NCBI RefSeq assembly: GCF_041381155.1
Contig: NC_091143.1
Coordinates: 34,597,331-34,661,330 of the forward strand
DNA from: Argopecten irradians
Taxonomy: Eukaryota; Mollusca; Bivalvia; Pectinida; Pectinidae
Direction: 5' to 3'
Length of the DNA stretch: 64,000 nucleotides
Shown here: positions 11,142 through 23,655 of the stretch, piece after piece
How the letters are laid out: each line of letters starts with the position of its first letter
How positions within the stretch are numbered: the stretch's first letter is position 1
Program-made: the position numbers and the translations under genes
Notes under the pieces: model-generated
Databases searched by the model: none
Seen by the model: the letters and a program-made list of their open reading frames with translations, nothing else
Told to the model about the DNA's origin: nothing

Positions 11142-14100
11142 ATGAAAAAGGCTGAAACCGTTCGATCTATTCTGAAGAACGGCGAATGTAAAATTCAGCT
11201 GCTAAGTAAGCGAGAAGATGGGTCGTTTAATGCTGGAGGAAAAGTAGACGCAATTGTGAGACTGAAGCTAGAGGAGCCACTGTCAGTTCGAGGTAAGTCT
11301 GACATTTCCCATTTAAATCGAAACTGTAATATTGATATCTTTAATGTAAATATTCAAGGATACTGAAGTATATAGTCAATTAGATGAATCTTATGTTTTT
11401 AACATATGTGTCTATGTTTCATTTCTTAAGATAACAGTTTTTCAGTTTTTAGTGCATAGTGTTGTAATTGCACGAAGTTTTTGTTTTTGTTCTGGGGATT
11501 TTTTTTATTTTTTTTTTTGGGGGGGGGGGGGGGGCGGAGAGGTTTGTTAGTTGGGTTTTTATTGCATTAAAATTAATATCTTAATTTATGTAATATGTTG
11601 TATTAGCTATTGATTCTAGGTATATAAGATATTAATCTATTAATTATACTAGATTACCATTTGTTTTACTTTTAGGCCATACTTGTGTTTTTTTCTGTTT
11701 TGCGTCATTTTAATTTTTCTTAAAGATGCTCCACCGCTGACAAATGGTATTTTTTCACTATGAAAAACAGGATCAGCCGATTTTGTATTTTTTTCAGTTA
11801 CAAAAGTTACTTACTTTACACCATTACCACCATTGGAAAGTTTGAGCTTTTAATTTTACTTCAAAATAAAAATATTAGAAATAATTTATTGCATCCCGAA
11901 AAAATTCCGTGGCACTATGTTCTATATAGAATGAAGTTCCGACTGCGCATGCATCAATAGCGAAATAAATTATTTCATGTTATTTTTTGTGTTAATTAGA
12001 CATATATATACACGATTAAACTCCAATTGTTGTTCAAATGATGAGTATCATTTATGGTCTGTCGGCGGTGGAGCAACTTTAAACCTACCAGCCAGCAAGG
12101 CGAAAACACACACACAAGGAAATAAACACAATATTTGCTAAGAATTAAAGGGACAATTCGGTCAAAGAGTACATTAAAACTTGCACATATTTCGGAAACA
12201 AACCAGTTCTAATGGAAATTAGATTAGTTGGTTTTACTGTGATATGCCAGAAAAGCCCACTGTAGTCAATTGTATGTGAAATGTTCAATCGCCATTACAC
12301 ATAGCCTTGTATGCCGAACCCTGACCCTTGCCTGTGTAATAAAGAATTTTTTGTCTAGAACTACTCAAAACACTCTTACAAGTCATTTTGTTCTTTACAA
12401 AAATTCAACTCCTCAATTATGTATGCATTTGTTTAACGCGGTCGTCGGTAAGAAGGGGTTCGATGGAATTCAAACTTACATTTTGGATATGTCACTATTC
12501 TGTCATAGTTTCGTATAAATGTCGAACATTATTATTCATATTTGCTCGCGTTATGTAATGAAAAGCTCACGAATGCTTTAAGTCTTTGGGTCAAATTGAT
12601 GCTGATTTAGTACATTTTTCTACAAAAATAAGTATTTTCATTTCAACTGATCAAATTTTTATAGATTTTGTTGGAAATTGTAGGAAACATTACTTGCCCT
12701 GTTGCAAACCTCTTTTATTGCCATGTTCGGGAAAAAAATTATTGTGTTTAGTTTTTTACTCAAGATACCTAAACCCTACCAGCATGCGGACGCAAAACAC
12801 AACTATGGCCTTACATATAATTGGAGATGAATATTATTTTAATGCAACCATTCATCTTAGGTTTAAAGATGTCAAATATTTCACTATGGTTTGGTAAAAA
12901 GGACTAAAATCATAATGTAACTTTCCTGATGGACAACCACACATAATTCATTACTCATTAAACCGATTATGTATATATATGAACAGTTAATCTTAGTATG
13001 TAGACAATTAGACGCTTAGTTTTTGTAGTGTTTGGATATCAGAAATAACATAATTATTTATGTTGTATTTACTATTTATTTTTTACATTCCATACGTTAA
13101 AATGTTAAAACTGAAACATTTCATCACGTTCTGAATTTATTAGCTTTGATTATCAAACTCCATGGCTATGCAAAAACAGACTGGAATGATTCTGTGGGAC
13201 CGAACAGCTTTAGACGAGGAGGCCGACAGGAAATCGTCAACTTAGAAACGAAATTGTTTAAAGGTGAGTCCCAATTGAAAAACGTTTACCAACACCTGAA
13301 TTGTCCATGAATGGGAACAAATAAAGGGAGATAACCGCTACACTCAAGTGTAACGAAATATAGATCATTGTAGCTGGATGAGCTAAACACCTACCAAACT
13401 TGTCAACATTTTGGAACTTAACAAAACTAATTAAATGTGCTCCACCGCCGACAGAGCATAAAAGGTGTTCATCCATTTGAACATAAATTGTAGTTTTCTC
13501 ATTTAGATGTATTTTCACAAAAATAATACAAAATACAAATGTAACTTGTTTCATTTTGCTTTTGGTGGATGCGCAATCAGTACTTCATGCACTATAGATC
13601 ATAGTAGCTTGGACTTTTTTTCAGAACTCAATGATTTTATATATATTTTTATCGTGAAGTAAAATGAGAAACTAAAACTTTTCAATGGTGGTAATGGTTT
13701 CAATTCAAAAATTTTGTATCTGAAGAAAAATGTTACTGATTCATCTGCTCCTATTTTTATAACGAAAACATATCATTTGTCAGCTGTGTAGCATCTTTAA
13801 TGTGTTACTGAATATTTTACTAAACTTGGTCATTTTCGCATGTGGGTTTTTGTCAGCTATCTCAGTGTTTCACTGTGTGACACATGTCGCATCTTCAGAA
13901 AAAAATATTCACATGTAACACGGATAACTCGTGGAGATTTAATAAAAACAAAATAAGATTAAATTTTACACCGCGAAAACTTCAACATTTACAGTATTTA
14001 TAATGTTTTCATTCACAGCCATGTCGTCTGGTGTTAAAACGTACGGAATCGGTCCGCACGAGTTCCGTGTTAGATTCGACCTTCCACAGAACGTCCCGTC

Positions 14101-17100
14101 ATCCTTTGAAGGGTCGAATGGGTTCATCAGGTACATCCTGTACGCTCTGGCTGTCACGGACCAAAAGACGGAGATGTTAGATCCAACAAATGTCCATGTC
14201 ATATGTCCTTTAGATCTGAACTTTGACCCTATCAACGGGGTAAGTAAAATACACGAGAGTTTTTCCTTTATTATAAGATTTCGTATGTTTAAGTCAGATT
14301 TTGTTCGCCAGTGAAAAGTTCGTAAATAAGTGAACTATTTTTTTGTCTTTTTACACATTGCACGAAACAAGATCAAAAACAGTCAGATTTCGTTTGTCAG
14401 TGAATATTTGTGAATATGTAATTTTTTCCTTTTCCGCATTACACAAATCAATACAACAAACAGTCATATCATTTTTTTTCAAAATGAAGTGGTTACTTTG
14501 AGGTTTTTACAAATATGTCCATTCCGCAATACCTGCACTTATTCTTCTTTTATATTATCTTTTAGAAATATCTTTAGTGATACATGCTGATTTCATAAAT
14601 GTTGACTTGTTTTACAGTCTGTTAAATATTCAAGTGAAAAAACATTTGAATTCACACTATTTTGTAAACAGCTTTAGACATTAAAAAAAGACAACAAAGC
14701 CTTTTAATGTGAAATATGTCAGAGTAATCGGAGCTAACGTTCAACCTAGCGGTAATGGTCAAGGAAAATAACATGTACAATGAAGCTTATGCTATAGACT
14801 TGCCCCAAGTCTCTAAAATGTTGAAGACAAAAAACCATTAAAATTTGGCTTGATTATTTTGTCTCTACTACATGTTTCATACTATGGTAAGATAATCTAA
14901 TAAAGAACTCTGCTGAGAAAGTCTTATCAACAACTTAGGTTCTGTTGGCTATTCTAGGGGGAGATAATCTAGTTAAGAACTCTGCTGAGAAAGTCTTATC
15001 AACAACTTAGGGTCTGGTGGCTATTCTAGGGGGAGATAATCTAGTTAAGAACTCTGCTGAGAAAGTCTTATCAACAACTTAGGGTCTGGTGGTCAGTCTA
15101 CTTATACTAGTATTAGCTTACTTTGTCACTGTAGCCCTGTCGCATTGTTTTAAAAGACATGTACTATAAACTCGCGTCGACTTCATTTCGCGATGTTGAC
15201 TTCTTGAATTCTGATTTACGTGAGACATTTTCGTGATGACTTATTTTCGCGATGGTTTATTGTCCACGAAATAAGCCATAAATCGCACGAAAATACGTTT
15301 GTTTACTTTCACAGTAGCAGTACATTGATCAAATGACTTAAATATAAATTGAAACAGCATAGTCTGTTTTACTTGGTTGTAGATGCCTTGGAATCGATCA
15401 GAGAGTCGAGATGTCGGATTGTTTCCTTGCATAGCAGGGAAAGTTAGTATGACGTTTCAGGTCGACAAGAGGGGTTTCTGTCCAGGGGAGACAATTTCGC
15501 TGTTTGGACAGATTCACAACAACTCCAGAATGGTGATCTCCTATAGCAAGTGTTCCGTAGTACAGGTGAGTGAGTTATGGTGTGCTTTTAATGATGTTGT
15601 GCTATTGATGATAGTAGTGGGCAATTAATGATGGCAGAGGGCAATTGATGGCGGTAGGCAATACACGGTGGTGAGCAATCGATAGTTGTGGGCAATTGAT
15701 GACGCCGAGCTTTGATGATTATGAGCTATACATGATGGTAGTCTGTATATGATGTTGATATATATATGATAGTGAGCTGTAGATGATAGTGAGCTGAATA
15801 TGATAGTGAGTTGTAGAAGATAGTGAGCAATAAATGATGTAAGCAATTAATGATATTGACCTATATGTGATGGTGGACTGCATATGATGGTGAGTTGTAG
15901 AAGATAGTGAGCAATAGATGATGGTGATCATGAGCTGTACATAATAGTGAGCTGTACATGATAGTGAGTTATTGATGATATGCGCAATTACTGATGGGAG
16001 GGGGCTGTCATGGTGCACGGATGGGCAATTGATGTGGATAATCCATTCTTACCGTTAATTATCTTGTATATATCTTGTTTCAATTTCAAATTATCTATGA
16101 TCCGTAGTTATACCTTATTTTCGCTAGACTTATGTTAAAGTGAAAATGTAGACATATCCTGAATTTCGACCATTGCGGTCAGTATTTATAAACGTCATCA
16201 TCCCAGAAAACCTTTTTTCTATTTGAATATCTGTCATTGGTGAGTGATTATTTCTAAGATCTCTTGTTATTCCTTTTGATTCTTCATGCGATTTTATTGT
16301 TCAGAAAGCATAATCTTCACGACTTTTCTACTTATATCATATAACATTTATTATATGACATAAAAATATATATCATACATCATAAATTATATATCATATA
16401 CATAAAATATATATTATATATCATATATTATAAATCATATATTATATATCATATATTATAAATCATATATTATGTATCATATATTTTATATGATATATTA
16501 TATATCATAGAATGTATATCGTTTATCACATATTATGTATCATATACCATATATGATATATCATATGTTTTAAATTATTTATTATATATCATATATTATC
16601 ATTTATTATTTTTCTGGATTTTTTGTCACTTCTCATTGGTCAAAAACACGTCATGTGATCACCGATAAAAAACTATATTGCACGATTTTTCCGGAAGTAG
16701 TTTATAGAAAAAGTATATTGCACGGTTATTTTTTGATAACGTTTTCATCTACGTTACCAAAACGCTTGGTGTTCCTGGCGCTTTGAAACAAACGCTTTGA
16801 ATACCTGAGTTTGAAGCGTAACCACAAAATGTGACAGACGACATTGATTGTTTCGGTTTCTATCAAAGATGATGATGACTCCCAGCTGATAACTGCAGTT
16901 TAAACTTTTAAATTTTCAACATAAACACGGTAGGAGAGTAGGAAATAATCGAATAACATTCATTAAGCATCTGGAGCCATTGAATAGTGAATATGTTTGA
17001 TATTTATCTTAAAAATTCCACCTACACTAGTAACAACATTAGGCCTAGGCTAATCCTACTGTATTTATACGATTTTTATTTTACGGAATGGAGTACTAAG

Positions 17101-20100
17101 TATAAGAGAATGTATCTTCATGTCAATCTGAATCTTTTAACATATGTATGGCGTCGAAGTGGATTATTTCAACGGAGAACAAACTATACATTTAATTGAC
17201 TGTGTCCGACATGGAGCTACAGGTATAATGGAGTATATGTACATGGATGCAATTTACAAGCACGCATGCACCAGGCGCATGCAATAAAAGCGTGATGTGC
17301 ATCAATTGATACTGTTTTCATATGTTTTTTTAAAACTAAACTTGTTACAAAATTATAAGATTCTAACTGTCTTCACGAAGCAGAATTTACAATGCGTGCT
17401 TATTTAGGTCTAGTTTCACACTCATTTCAAAATGTAAAAAATCCAGAAAAATAAGAAAACAATTATAGCATTTTGATTTCGGTCAATACATGGTTATATC
17501 GACCACAGAAAAAATATCGACCTCGGACTACGTCCTCGGTCAATGTTTTTTCTTTGGCCGATATAACCATGTATCGACCTCATCAAAATGCTATATTTGT
17601 ATATTATCATACAGCATATATCACATTCAGAATACGGTGAGAGCTTGTTGTACAAATAAGTTAATAAGAACATTATGACGGCGGTAATTGCTATTTTAGA
17701 TTAATACGTTTCCGAATTCCAAACCAAATAAGATGGATTAAAGACTAAAATAACTATTATAACTATTATAACTATATTTATTCTTGATATCGTTATATAA
17801 ATTTGGCTGCTATTCGTTATTGAAGAAAATGCGTTTAAAAATGTACAACATCATCAATTGCTCCAACATAATCATAGCAAATTGTAACATTTTAAAGGTA
17901 AAAATCACTTATTCTATCTAGCTCACTATATGTATTGTAAGCCATAAACTTAAATTATATATAATTATCGATATATTGTTCCTATTTGAGAAAAAATAAT
18001 GAATCATTATTATTTTGTTGATCGGACTTTGAAATTGTCTTCACATCAAACTATTTATATCTTGTTTGTGTATCGTTATTGCTGCAGTAGGTGTTTAAAT
18101 TGGCTTATACCAGCTTTACAATGCGTTACAGAGGTGGATGTTTGAAATAGTGTTATTTTCTTGGATTCATAATTTACATTACTTAAATGACTCTACTTAC
18201 TCGCTGACACGGAATTATTTCATAAGTAATTATGTTATATGGGATGGACTTTATATAATGAAATGATCTACCGTTGAATTTCATACATCATATTAAGCGG
18301 CTTAACGATATAAATTCATGCAACATTAACATATATTTCTTTTTCCCGCCCTTGACGTCACAATTATTCTACAAATTCTGAACCATACTACTAACATTGT
18401 TTAATTTTTCTATTTTGTGATTTACTTAAGTATTTATTTTTAGTACATTTTCAAAATAAAAAATTCCTATTGTAAAATCTCCCAGACTTATAGACCTCTA
18501 ATATTAGTGGTTTATCAATAATCTTGCTGTGTAATTATAACAATGAGATTTTATTTTTCCAAAAAGAGGATTAGATACCTTCAGGACAAATGGCATGATC
18601 ACAAGGAAAAGAAGACTATAGTCAGCATTAAACATGACTCTACCTTCCCTGGCTCCACCGATTCTTGGAACGGAGAGGAGCTGAAGATCCCCAATGATGT
18701 TACCACTAACCTTGATCACTGTAGACTGATACAGGTCAAATACACTCTGAAGGTAAACAGTTGTTTCTGACCATTCTTAATATTTTATTATGGGTGTTAT
18801 AGCCATTCTTAAACCACTAAGCTATATTCTGGGTGCAATAGCGATTCTTAAACCACTAAGATGTATTCTAGGGCGCTATAACCATTCTTAAACCACTAAG
18901 ATATATTGGGGGTGATAAAGCCATTCTTAAACCACTAAGATGTATTCTGTGGTGATATAGCCATTCTTAAATCACTAAGCTATTTTCTGGAGTGCTATAA
19001 CCATTCTTAAACCACTAAGCTATATTGTGGGATGTTACATTCAGTAAATCACTCGGGATAATATTGATCATTTTGATTACTGTAAACTAATTTTCGTGAC
19101 GACTTAATTTCGCATTTTTCTGTAGAACGAATTATACACGACGAACTTTTCTTGCGGGTTTTTTTTTAGTTTTGCTTTTGTGAATGTTTTCTTTCAGCTT
19201 TTTCATGACAACTTAATTTCACGTTTTTTTTTTATTCCTAACAAACTTATTTACGACAGCTTAATTTGGCGTTTTTCTGCCGGACGGCTTTTTACAACTG
19301 ATAAATTTCGCGATTCTATATTTTCACAGTATTTAACAATTATATAAACAATTTCATGTCCACTTATTTTCACGATTTTCTGCTTCCCAATTCATAGTAC
19401 TATTTTTCTGAGCAATATTTCCTAAGACACCGAACAAATCACCCACACTCGCAAATGTTATATTGACAACGAGCGAACAAGTCGTCCTTTTCGCTGCGAA
19501 ACCATTACTTTAAAACCAGTTGCAGTCATGTGCCTCGATAAAGGGGCAGAAGCAAGAGCCTTTCTGACGTGTGCGAGCGCTCTACTCAAACACTAAACGT
19601 TCGGCGATGTTAAAAGAGATATTATGAAGAAGAAAATATGTTAAGAAAAAGGAAAGAAAATAGTTTCCTTTTACGATCATGCAATTGGGTACAGCTCAGC
19701 TGGTAAATTGTGTACATTAGATATCATGATGTTCCTGAATGACAGAATATAGTCCATATGAGTGTATTTTTAAATGTTATAAATAGTTAAGTTGAATAAG
19801 ATGTAAGATATGAGATAGATATTGCTTTTCATTTTTTGTTTCAGTTGGAGATCAAAGTGAGATTTGCAAAAACGTATGAACTTTTAAGTGTTGTTTTGAG
19901 GATGGGAAATGTTCCTGCAACCAAGGCCTCAAGAAGTAAGTATTTAAAAACGGAGATTCTTACATCACCAGTATAACTTTTGCCTAAGAAAACTTTCACG
20001 TGTGTTTGAAGAAAAAGTGCAACCAAGGCCTCAAGAAGTAAGTATTTAAAAACGGAGATTCATTACATCACCAGTATAACTTTTGCCTAAGAAAACTTTC

Positions 20101-20404
20101 ACGTGTGTTTGAAGAAAAAGTGAAAAGGCATGTCTTATATTTGTATCAAAATTACAGTACAATGATTGAAGATCTGTAATTCATTTAGTTATGATCAAAG
20201 TATGATTAAAGCATTTGGTGTCATATCAGAATAAATAAGTGGGTAGACATAAACTTTCGCTGATGGATACATGTATACAGAATGCAGCAGTAACGTTGAT
20301 ATTCTTGAATTATACATACATACTAATCGCTCATGTGTCAATTCAATGAATGGAACTCTAATGATTGTCTTTTATTTGCTTCCTTAGTGCCTTTTAGGAT
20401 GTGA
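11142..20404 (+). CDS. Arrestin-domain-containing protein (paralogue B), complete, seven exons, 322 aa
   Basis: Exons are 11142-11292, 13144-13263, 14019-14239, 15383-15565, 18567-18752, 19845-19935 and 20388-20404, totalling 969 nt. All introns are GT-AG and phases fit. Residues about 10-165 form the arrestin-N part (IIKLHGYAKTDW at 53-64, PSSFEGSNGFIRYIL in exon 3). Residues about 166-312 form arrestin-C (CPGETISLFGQIHNNS; LIQVKYTLK). Exons 4 and 5 have exactly the lengths of those in paralogue A (183 and 186 nt). The last coding exon is tiny: it splices to give ...SRMPFRM and a stop, after a good pyrimidine tract. Alternatively, read-through past the exon 6 donor would add about 14 residues before TAA. 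No PPxY motif is present, unlike ARRDC1-4/TXNIP-type members that recruit NEDD4 ligases. Introns hold two TTAA MITEs, a fold-back element and several minisatellites. Role is inferred: a cytosolic adaptor. Confidence 0.88.
11720..12082 (+). mobile_element. TTAA MITE (family T), copy 3
   Basis: It begins TTAAAGATGCTCCACCGCTG and ends GTCGGCGGTGGAGCAACTTTAA, inside intron 1 of arrestin paralogue B. Both TTAA flanks are intact. The terminal inverted repeats are at least 20 bp. Confidence 0.85.
13431..13800 (-). mobile_element. TTAA MITE (family T), copy 4
   Basis: It begins TTAAATGTGCTCCACCGCCG and ends GTGTAGCATCTTTAA, inside intron 2 of arrestin paralogue B. Its orientation is opposite to the copy in intron 1, so the two could pair as inverted repeats in the pre-mRNA. 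Confidence 0.85.
14890..15096 (+). repeat. 72-bp tandem repeat, about 2.8 copies
   Basis: The unit starts GATAATCTAGTTAAGAACTC and recurs at 14891, 14963 and 15035, an exact 72-bp period, with near-identical copies. It lies in intron 3 of arrestin paralogue B. Confidence 0.9.
15605..16030 (+). repeat. Degenerate GATAGTGAGCTGTA minisatellite
   Basis: Units of roughly 15-22 bp built on ATGATAGTGAGCTGTA run for about 425 bp just after the exon 4 donor of arrestin paralogue B. Minus-strand open frames here only translate the repeat. Confidence 0.8.
16335..16610. repeat. ATATCATATATTAT-type AT-rich satellite
   Basis: Almost pure A/T with recurring ATCATATATTAT words, inside intron 4 of arrestin paralogue B. 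No other content was seen. Confidence 0.8.
17464..17595. mobile_element. 132-bp fold-back (hairpin) element
   Basis: One arm begins TATAGCATTTTGAT and includes ACATGGTTATATCG. The other arm includes CGATATAACCATGT and ends ATCAAAATGCTATA. The arms pair along nearly the whole length, leaving a short loop around CGGACTACGTCC. It is non-coding and lies in intron 4 of arrestin paralogue B. Confidence 0.8.
18771..19032 (+). repeat. ~44-bp minisatellite, about six copies
   Basis: The unit core CCATTCTTAAACCACTAAG recurs six times at roughly 44-bp spacing, starting about 20 bp after the exon 5 donor of arrestin paralogue B. Confidence 0.85.
19917..20121 (+). repeat. Tandem duplication spanning the exon 6 splice donor of arrestin paralogue B
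   Basis: A unit of about 102 bp (19917-20018) is repeated immediately (20019-20121), with one inserted A. The unit begins GCAACCAAGGCCTCAAGAAG and includes the last 19 nt of exon 6 plus its GTAAGT donor, so an identical donor sits at about 20038. Using the second donor would read through the TAA of the first intron copy. Confidence 0.9.
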
Positions 20405-20764
20405 CGTCAGCAGTACAGAGCCCTGATGCGGATATTCTCTATGATGTCATTTCCGGTTGTTATAGAGGAAGTATGATATTGCCATCGCGCAATTGATATT
20501 ATAGTGAATGATTACTGACGGATGGATTTTGAAAGATTCGTAATCAATATGCGAGTGATATGTGCAATTCATTTTTTATATTATGATGTCAAAGATTTGT
20601 AGATAATTAGAAAATTGTCACCATGCTTTGGCATCTGTATCGACCATATAGGTCATACAAAGTTGTATGCTGATAGTTTCATTATTTACTCATTTAGTGG
20701 GGTTTTTTTTTTGTTGATATTAAACTATGAAACCAGTTTGATATCGATTATTCCATCCAGAAAA

Positions 20765-20850
20765 TGGATCATCCATTTTGACATTGAAAAGTTGACATTT
20801 TCGTACTGGCATTAGTGACGTCATAATGGCTGTTTAGACGTCATTTATTG
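20765..20850. repeat. Dispersed repeat carrying paired CRE palindromes (copy 2)
   Basis: Ordered match to 1675-1760, with TGACGTCA at 20816-20823 and a second GACGTCAT about 20 bp on. It lies 0.4 kb downstream of the arrestin paralogue B stop. Confidence 0.5.
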
Positions 20851-21749
20851 TCTGAAAACTCCATTTTGGCTTGGTTACTTTATATAGTGACTGTGTCAAA
20901 CGAATGTACTTCTTTTATAAAATATCCAAACTGTATCTGTATGCTTCATAGTCGGCTTCTTTTCACTGGATCGTTTATATTGTCGCAAAATTTTGATTAG
21001 CGAAATATTTAAACAAAGATGAATTATAACTACACTTAGAGCCATATTGGGAACTTTTTTAACACCTAAAATAATCGACCATTCGGAAAAACACCTTCGA
21101 TCTTCACATGAACCAAACGTATTGTTAGAACTTGTTATGCGTATTATGAATTTTGTTTGTAAATCCACATTTTGAACACCTTTTTCCATAAATTAAACTG
21201 GCTCTGGTGGAAATAGCATGAAGCACTACGTGAAATTATGAATGGCCAATCGCACTTTACGTATAAGATTACTTCATTTCCATTATCTTATTAATTCTAA
21301 GATTATTTCATGATCCTGAAGCCGATTTGGTCGCAAACACATCACAGAAATCTACCTCATTTAAATATCAAATCATTTCCATAGCATCTCGATTAAATAT
21401 TATATTGTGCCGTGGTTATATTTCTAGTCATGTTTTATACATGTAGATAATTTTTTTTTTTTTTAAATACAAAAAATATAGTAAATAATTCTTTTATTGC
21501 TACTGTATATAATACAAAATCGTATTTGAAATTTAAAAATTATATCTCCAAACAGAACTTATTCATAGGAAAAACATTTGAAAATATTTACTTTCAAGTA
21601 TAACGCATTTTTCATAATCATTATTTGCTTTCCAATTTCGTTTCAGTATTGTTATATATTTTGTTTGTTTAAGCTATTGTTTTGTGTGATTTTTTTGTAA
21701 TTGTTCTCTGTTAAAAATTTTACATTATTTGAGTACTTCTTGATCAATA

Positions 21750-21812
21750 TCTCCCAGGGTGCATTGCTGTCCCCACATTCACGACTGTGGGACCGCAATG
21801 AACTCTGGGAGA
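21750..21812. repeat. 63-bp imperfect hairpin
   Basis: The left arm TCTCCCAGGGTGCATTGC pairs with the right arm ending GCAATGAACTCTGGGAGA, continued by CCCCACA/TGTGGG, around a loop of about 8 bp. It may be a small fold-back element; no RNA family was recognised. Confidence 0.6.
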
Positions 21813-22841
21813 AATTTATTTGCTTCATGATATGGCCATGAGTGACTAGTGTACCCCCAACCATAAGGTGCATTCGTATAAACTAAGCACAAACATAAAG
21901 CGCGTTCGTGTAAACTAACACATTTACGTGCAGAACAACCCTAAAAGGTACATATATAAGTTGCGTTCGTTTAGAATGTCAGTCTTAAAATGAATTTATG
22001 TTCAGGAGCTAGGGTAATTGCTTATATGGCCACCAACATGGTATTTGTGATTTAAGAATACAGTAGTTTAAATCGACTTGCATCACTGGAATGGGAGAAG
22101 ACATTACATGATCCTTTTGTAAAAATTGTTTGTCAGTAAAATTGTTTGGATTGGAATTAATTGTATTCGCTGTAAATACCAATAATTTGTTTTTATTATG
22201 TTTGATAAAATAAATTGTTAGAAATACCATAAGTTTGTTTTCAATCTGTTTAAGTTGTTGTATAATAATTATATTTATGTTTAAACTGTTGACATCAATT
22301 GATCGGATATAAATTATTGTTATATATATTTCACAACCACTCTCTTCGTAATACGTTCGTGAAAATGACACGAGAAAGGCTTATCATATTACTCCTACCT
22401 CGATTCTGCAATTCCACTCAATGCAGTAAAGCATAGCAATGTATTGAATATAATGATCGGCATACATACACCGTGAAGTAAGACAAAGCAATTATCAAAG
22501 CCAGTATTTTGTATGCCTATATATCCATATACATATCAATGTATTCACAAAAAAAAGTTAATTCATTAGTGTTTATGACATCATAAGCAACCATGATAAA
22601 TATTCAAGATTCATTTCAGCATCGGGAATATCATGATGTGATTATACCAATAACATCAAAATTTTTAATTTTCATTGTCAAAACTCTAACGTGGTTTTGC
22701 GATATAAGTGTTTCTATAGTATGAAATTGCTATTTAACTAGCTTTGATTAGCTTTTTGTATACCAATTGAATAATTCCTCCGGGGCACCTGTGTATTTTT
22801 CTTATCATTTTGTCAAAGTAGATGTTAATATATCTCATTGT

Positions 22842-23195
22842 TTAAAGATGCTCCACCGCTGAAAAATGGTATGTTTTCTCAATAAAAAATTAAAGAAGAC
22901 GAATTGGTATTTTTATTCAGTCACATTTTTTCCTTCTTTACACCATTTCCACCATTGAAAAGCTTAGGCTTCTTATCTTACTTCATGATAAGAATATCAA
23001 AAATAATTAATTGCGTCCCGAGAAAAAACGTCAATGGCCTTATGTCATATAGGGTATAAAGTGCGGAATGTGCATCCACCAAAAGAAAAATTAATTATTT
23101 TGTATTATTTTTTGTTGATTAGACATTAGTAAACTTCAAGTATTGTTCAAATGACGAAGATCGTTAATTCTCTACCGGCTGTTGAGCATCGTTAA
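22842..23195 (+). mobile_element. TTAA MITE (family T), copy 5
   Basis: It begins TTAAAGATGCTCCACCGCTG and ends CCGGCTGTTGAGCATCGTTAA. The interior carries ACTTCATGATAAGAATATC and TTGCGTCCCGAGAAAA, as in other copies. Confidence 0.85.
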
Positions 23196-23409
23196 TCGAT
23201 CGTGGATTGATAATACTGTATAGAAATTTTTATTGGCGAAGGGTTTAACTTCGCTATATTTGCGATCAAATTAAACTCCTCGAACTTAAATATCCGCGAA
23301 TAAGATAAAAAAAAAAGATTAATGAGAGAACAATGCACTGCTAGAAATTGGCAAATGCAGAAAAAACAAATATTTATATCCTAATATTAAAGATGACAAT
23401 CTGATTATT

Positions 23410-23655
23410 CTACGATGCTCTACGTTACGATCTAATACAATATCTAACATCTCCCCGTTCGGGGTCACCTCGGCATGAACCCTATGATTAGCCAATCAGC
23501 TTGTCGCCTACAAAATCTTCGGTGTAGTTGATTCTCTCGGAAGTAAAAACTAGCTGTCCCGAGATGTTCCGATCTAAGGCCAGGAATCATGCTCATAGGA
23601 CCTCAAACGGGGAATCGGTAGACCTTGTACTGGAGCGTAACGTAAGTCATCGTAG
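23410..23655. mobile_element. Inverted-repeat element (family C), single copy
   Basis: The left end CTACGATGCTCTACGTTACG matches the reverse complement of the right end, CGTAACGTAAGTCATCGTAG, with further pairing to about 31 bp (ACAA/TTGT). An inner CTCCCCGTT/AACGGGGA pair also exists. The interior is about 46% GC, unlike its flanks. No coding sequence or clear target duplication was seen. Confidence 0.65.

Noticed and set aside
13966..14235. Minus-strand frame of about 89 codons
   Set aside because: It is antisense to the arrestin exon at 14019-14239 and has no features of its own.
15625..16018. Minus-strand Ser/Tyr/His-rich open frames
   Set aside because: They translate the GATAGTGAGCTGTA minisatellite.
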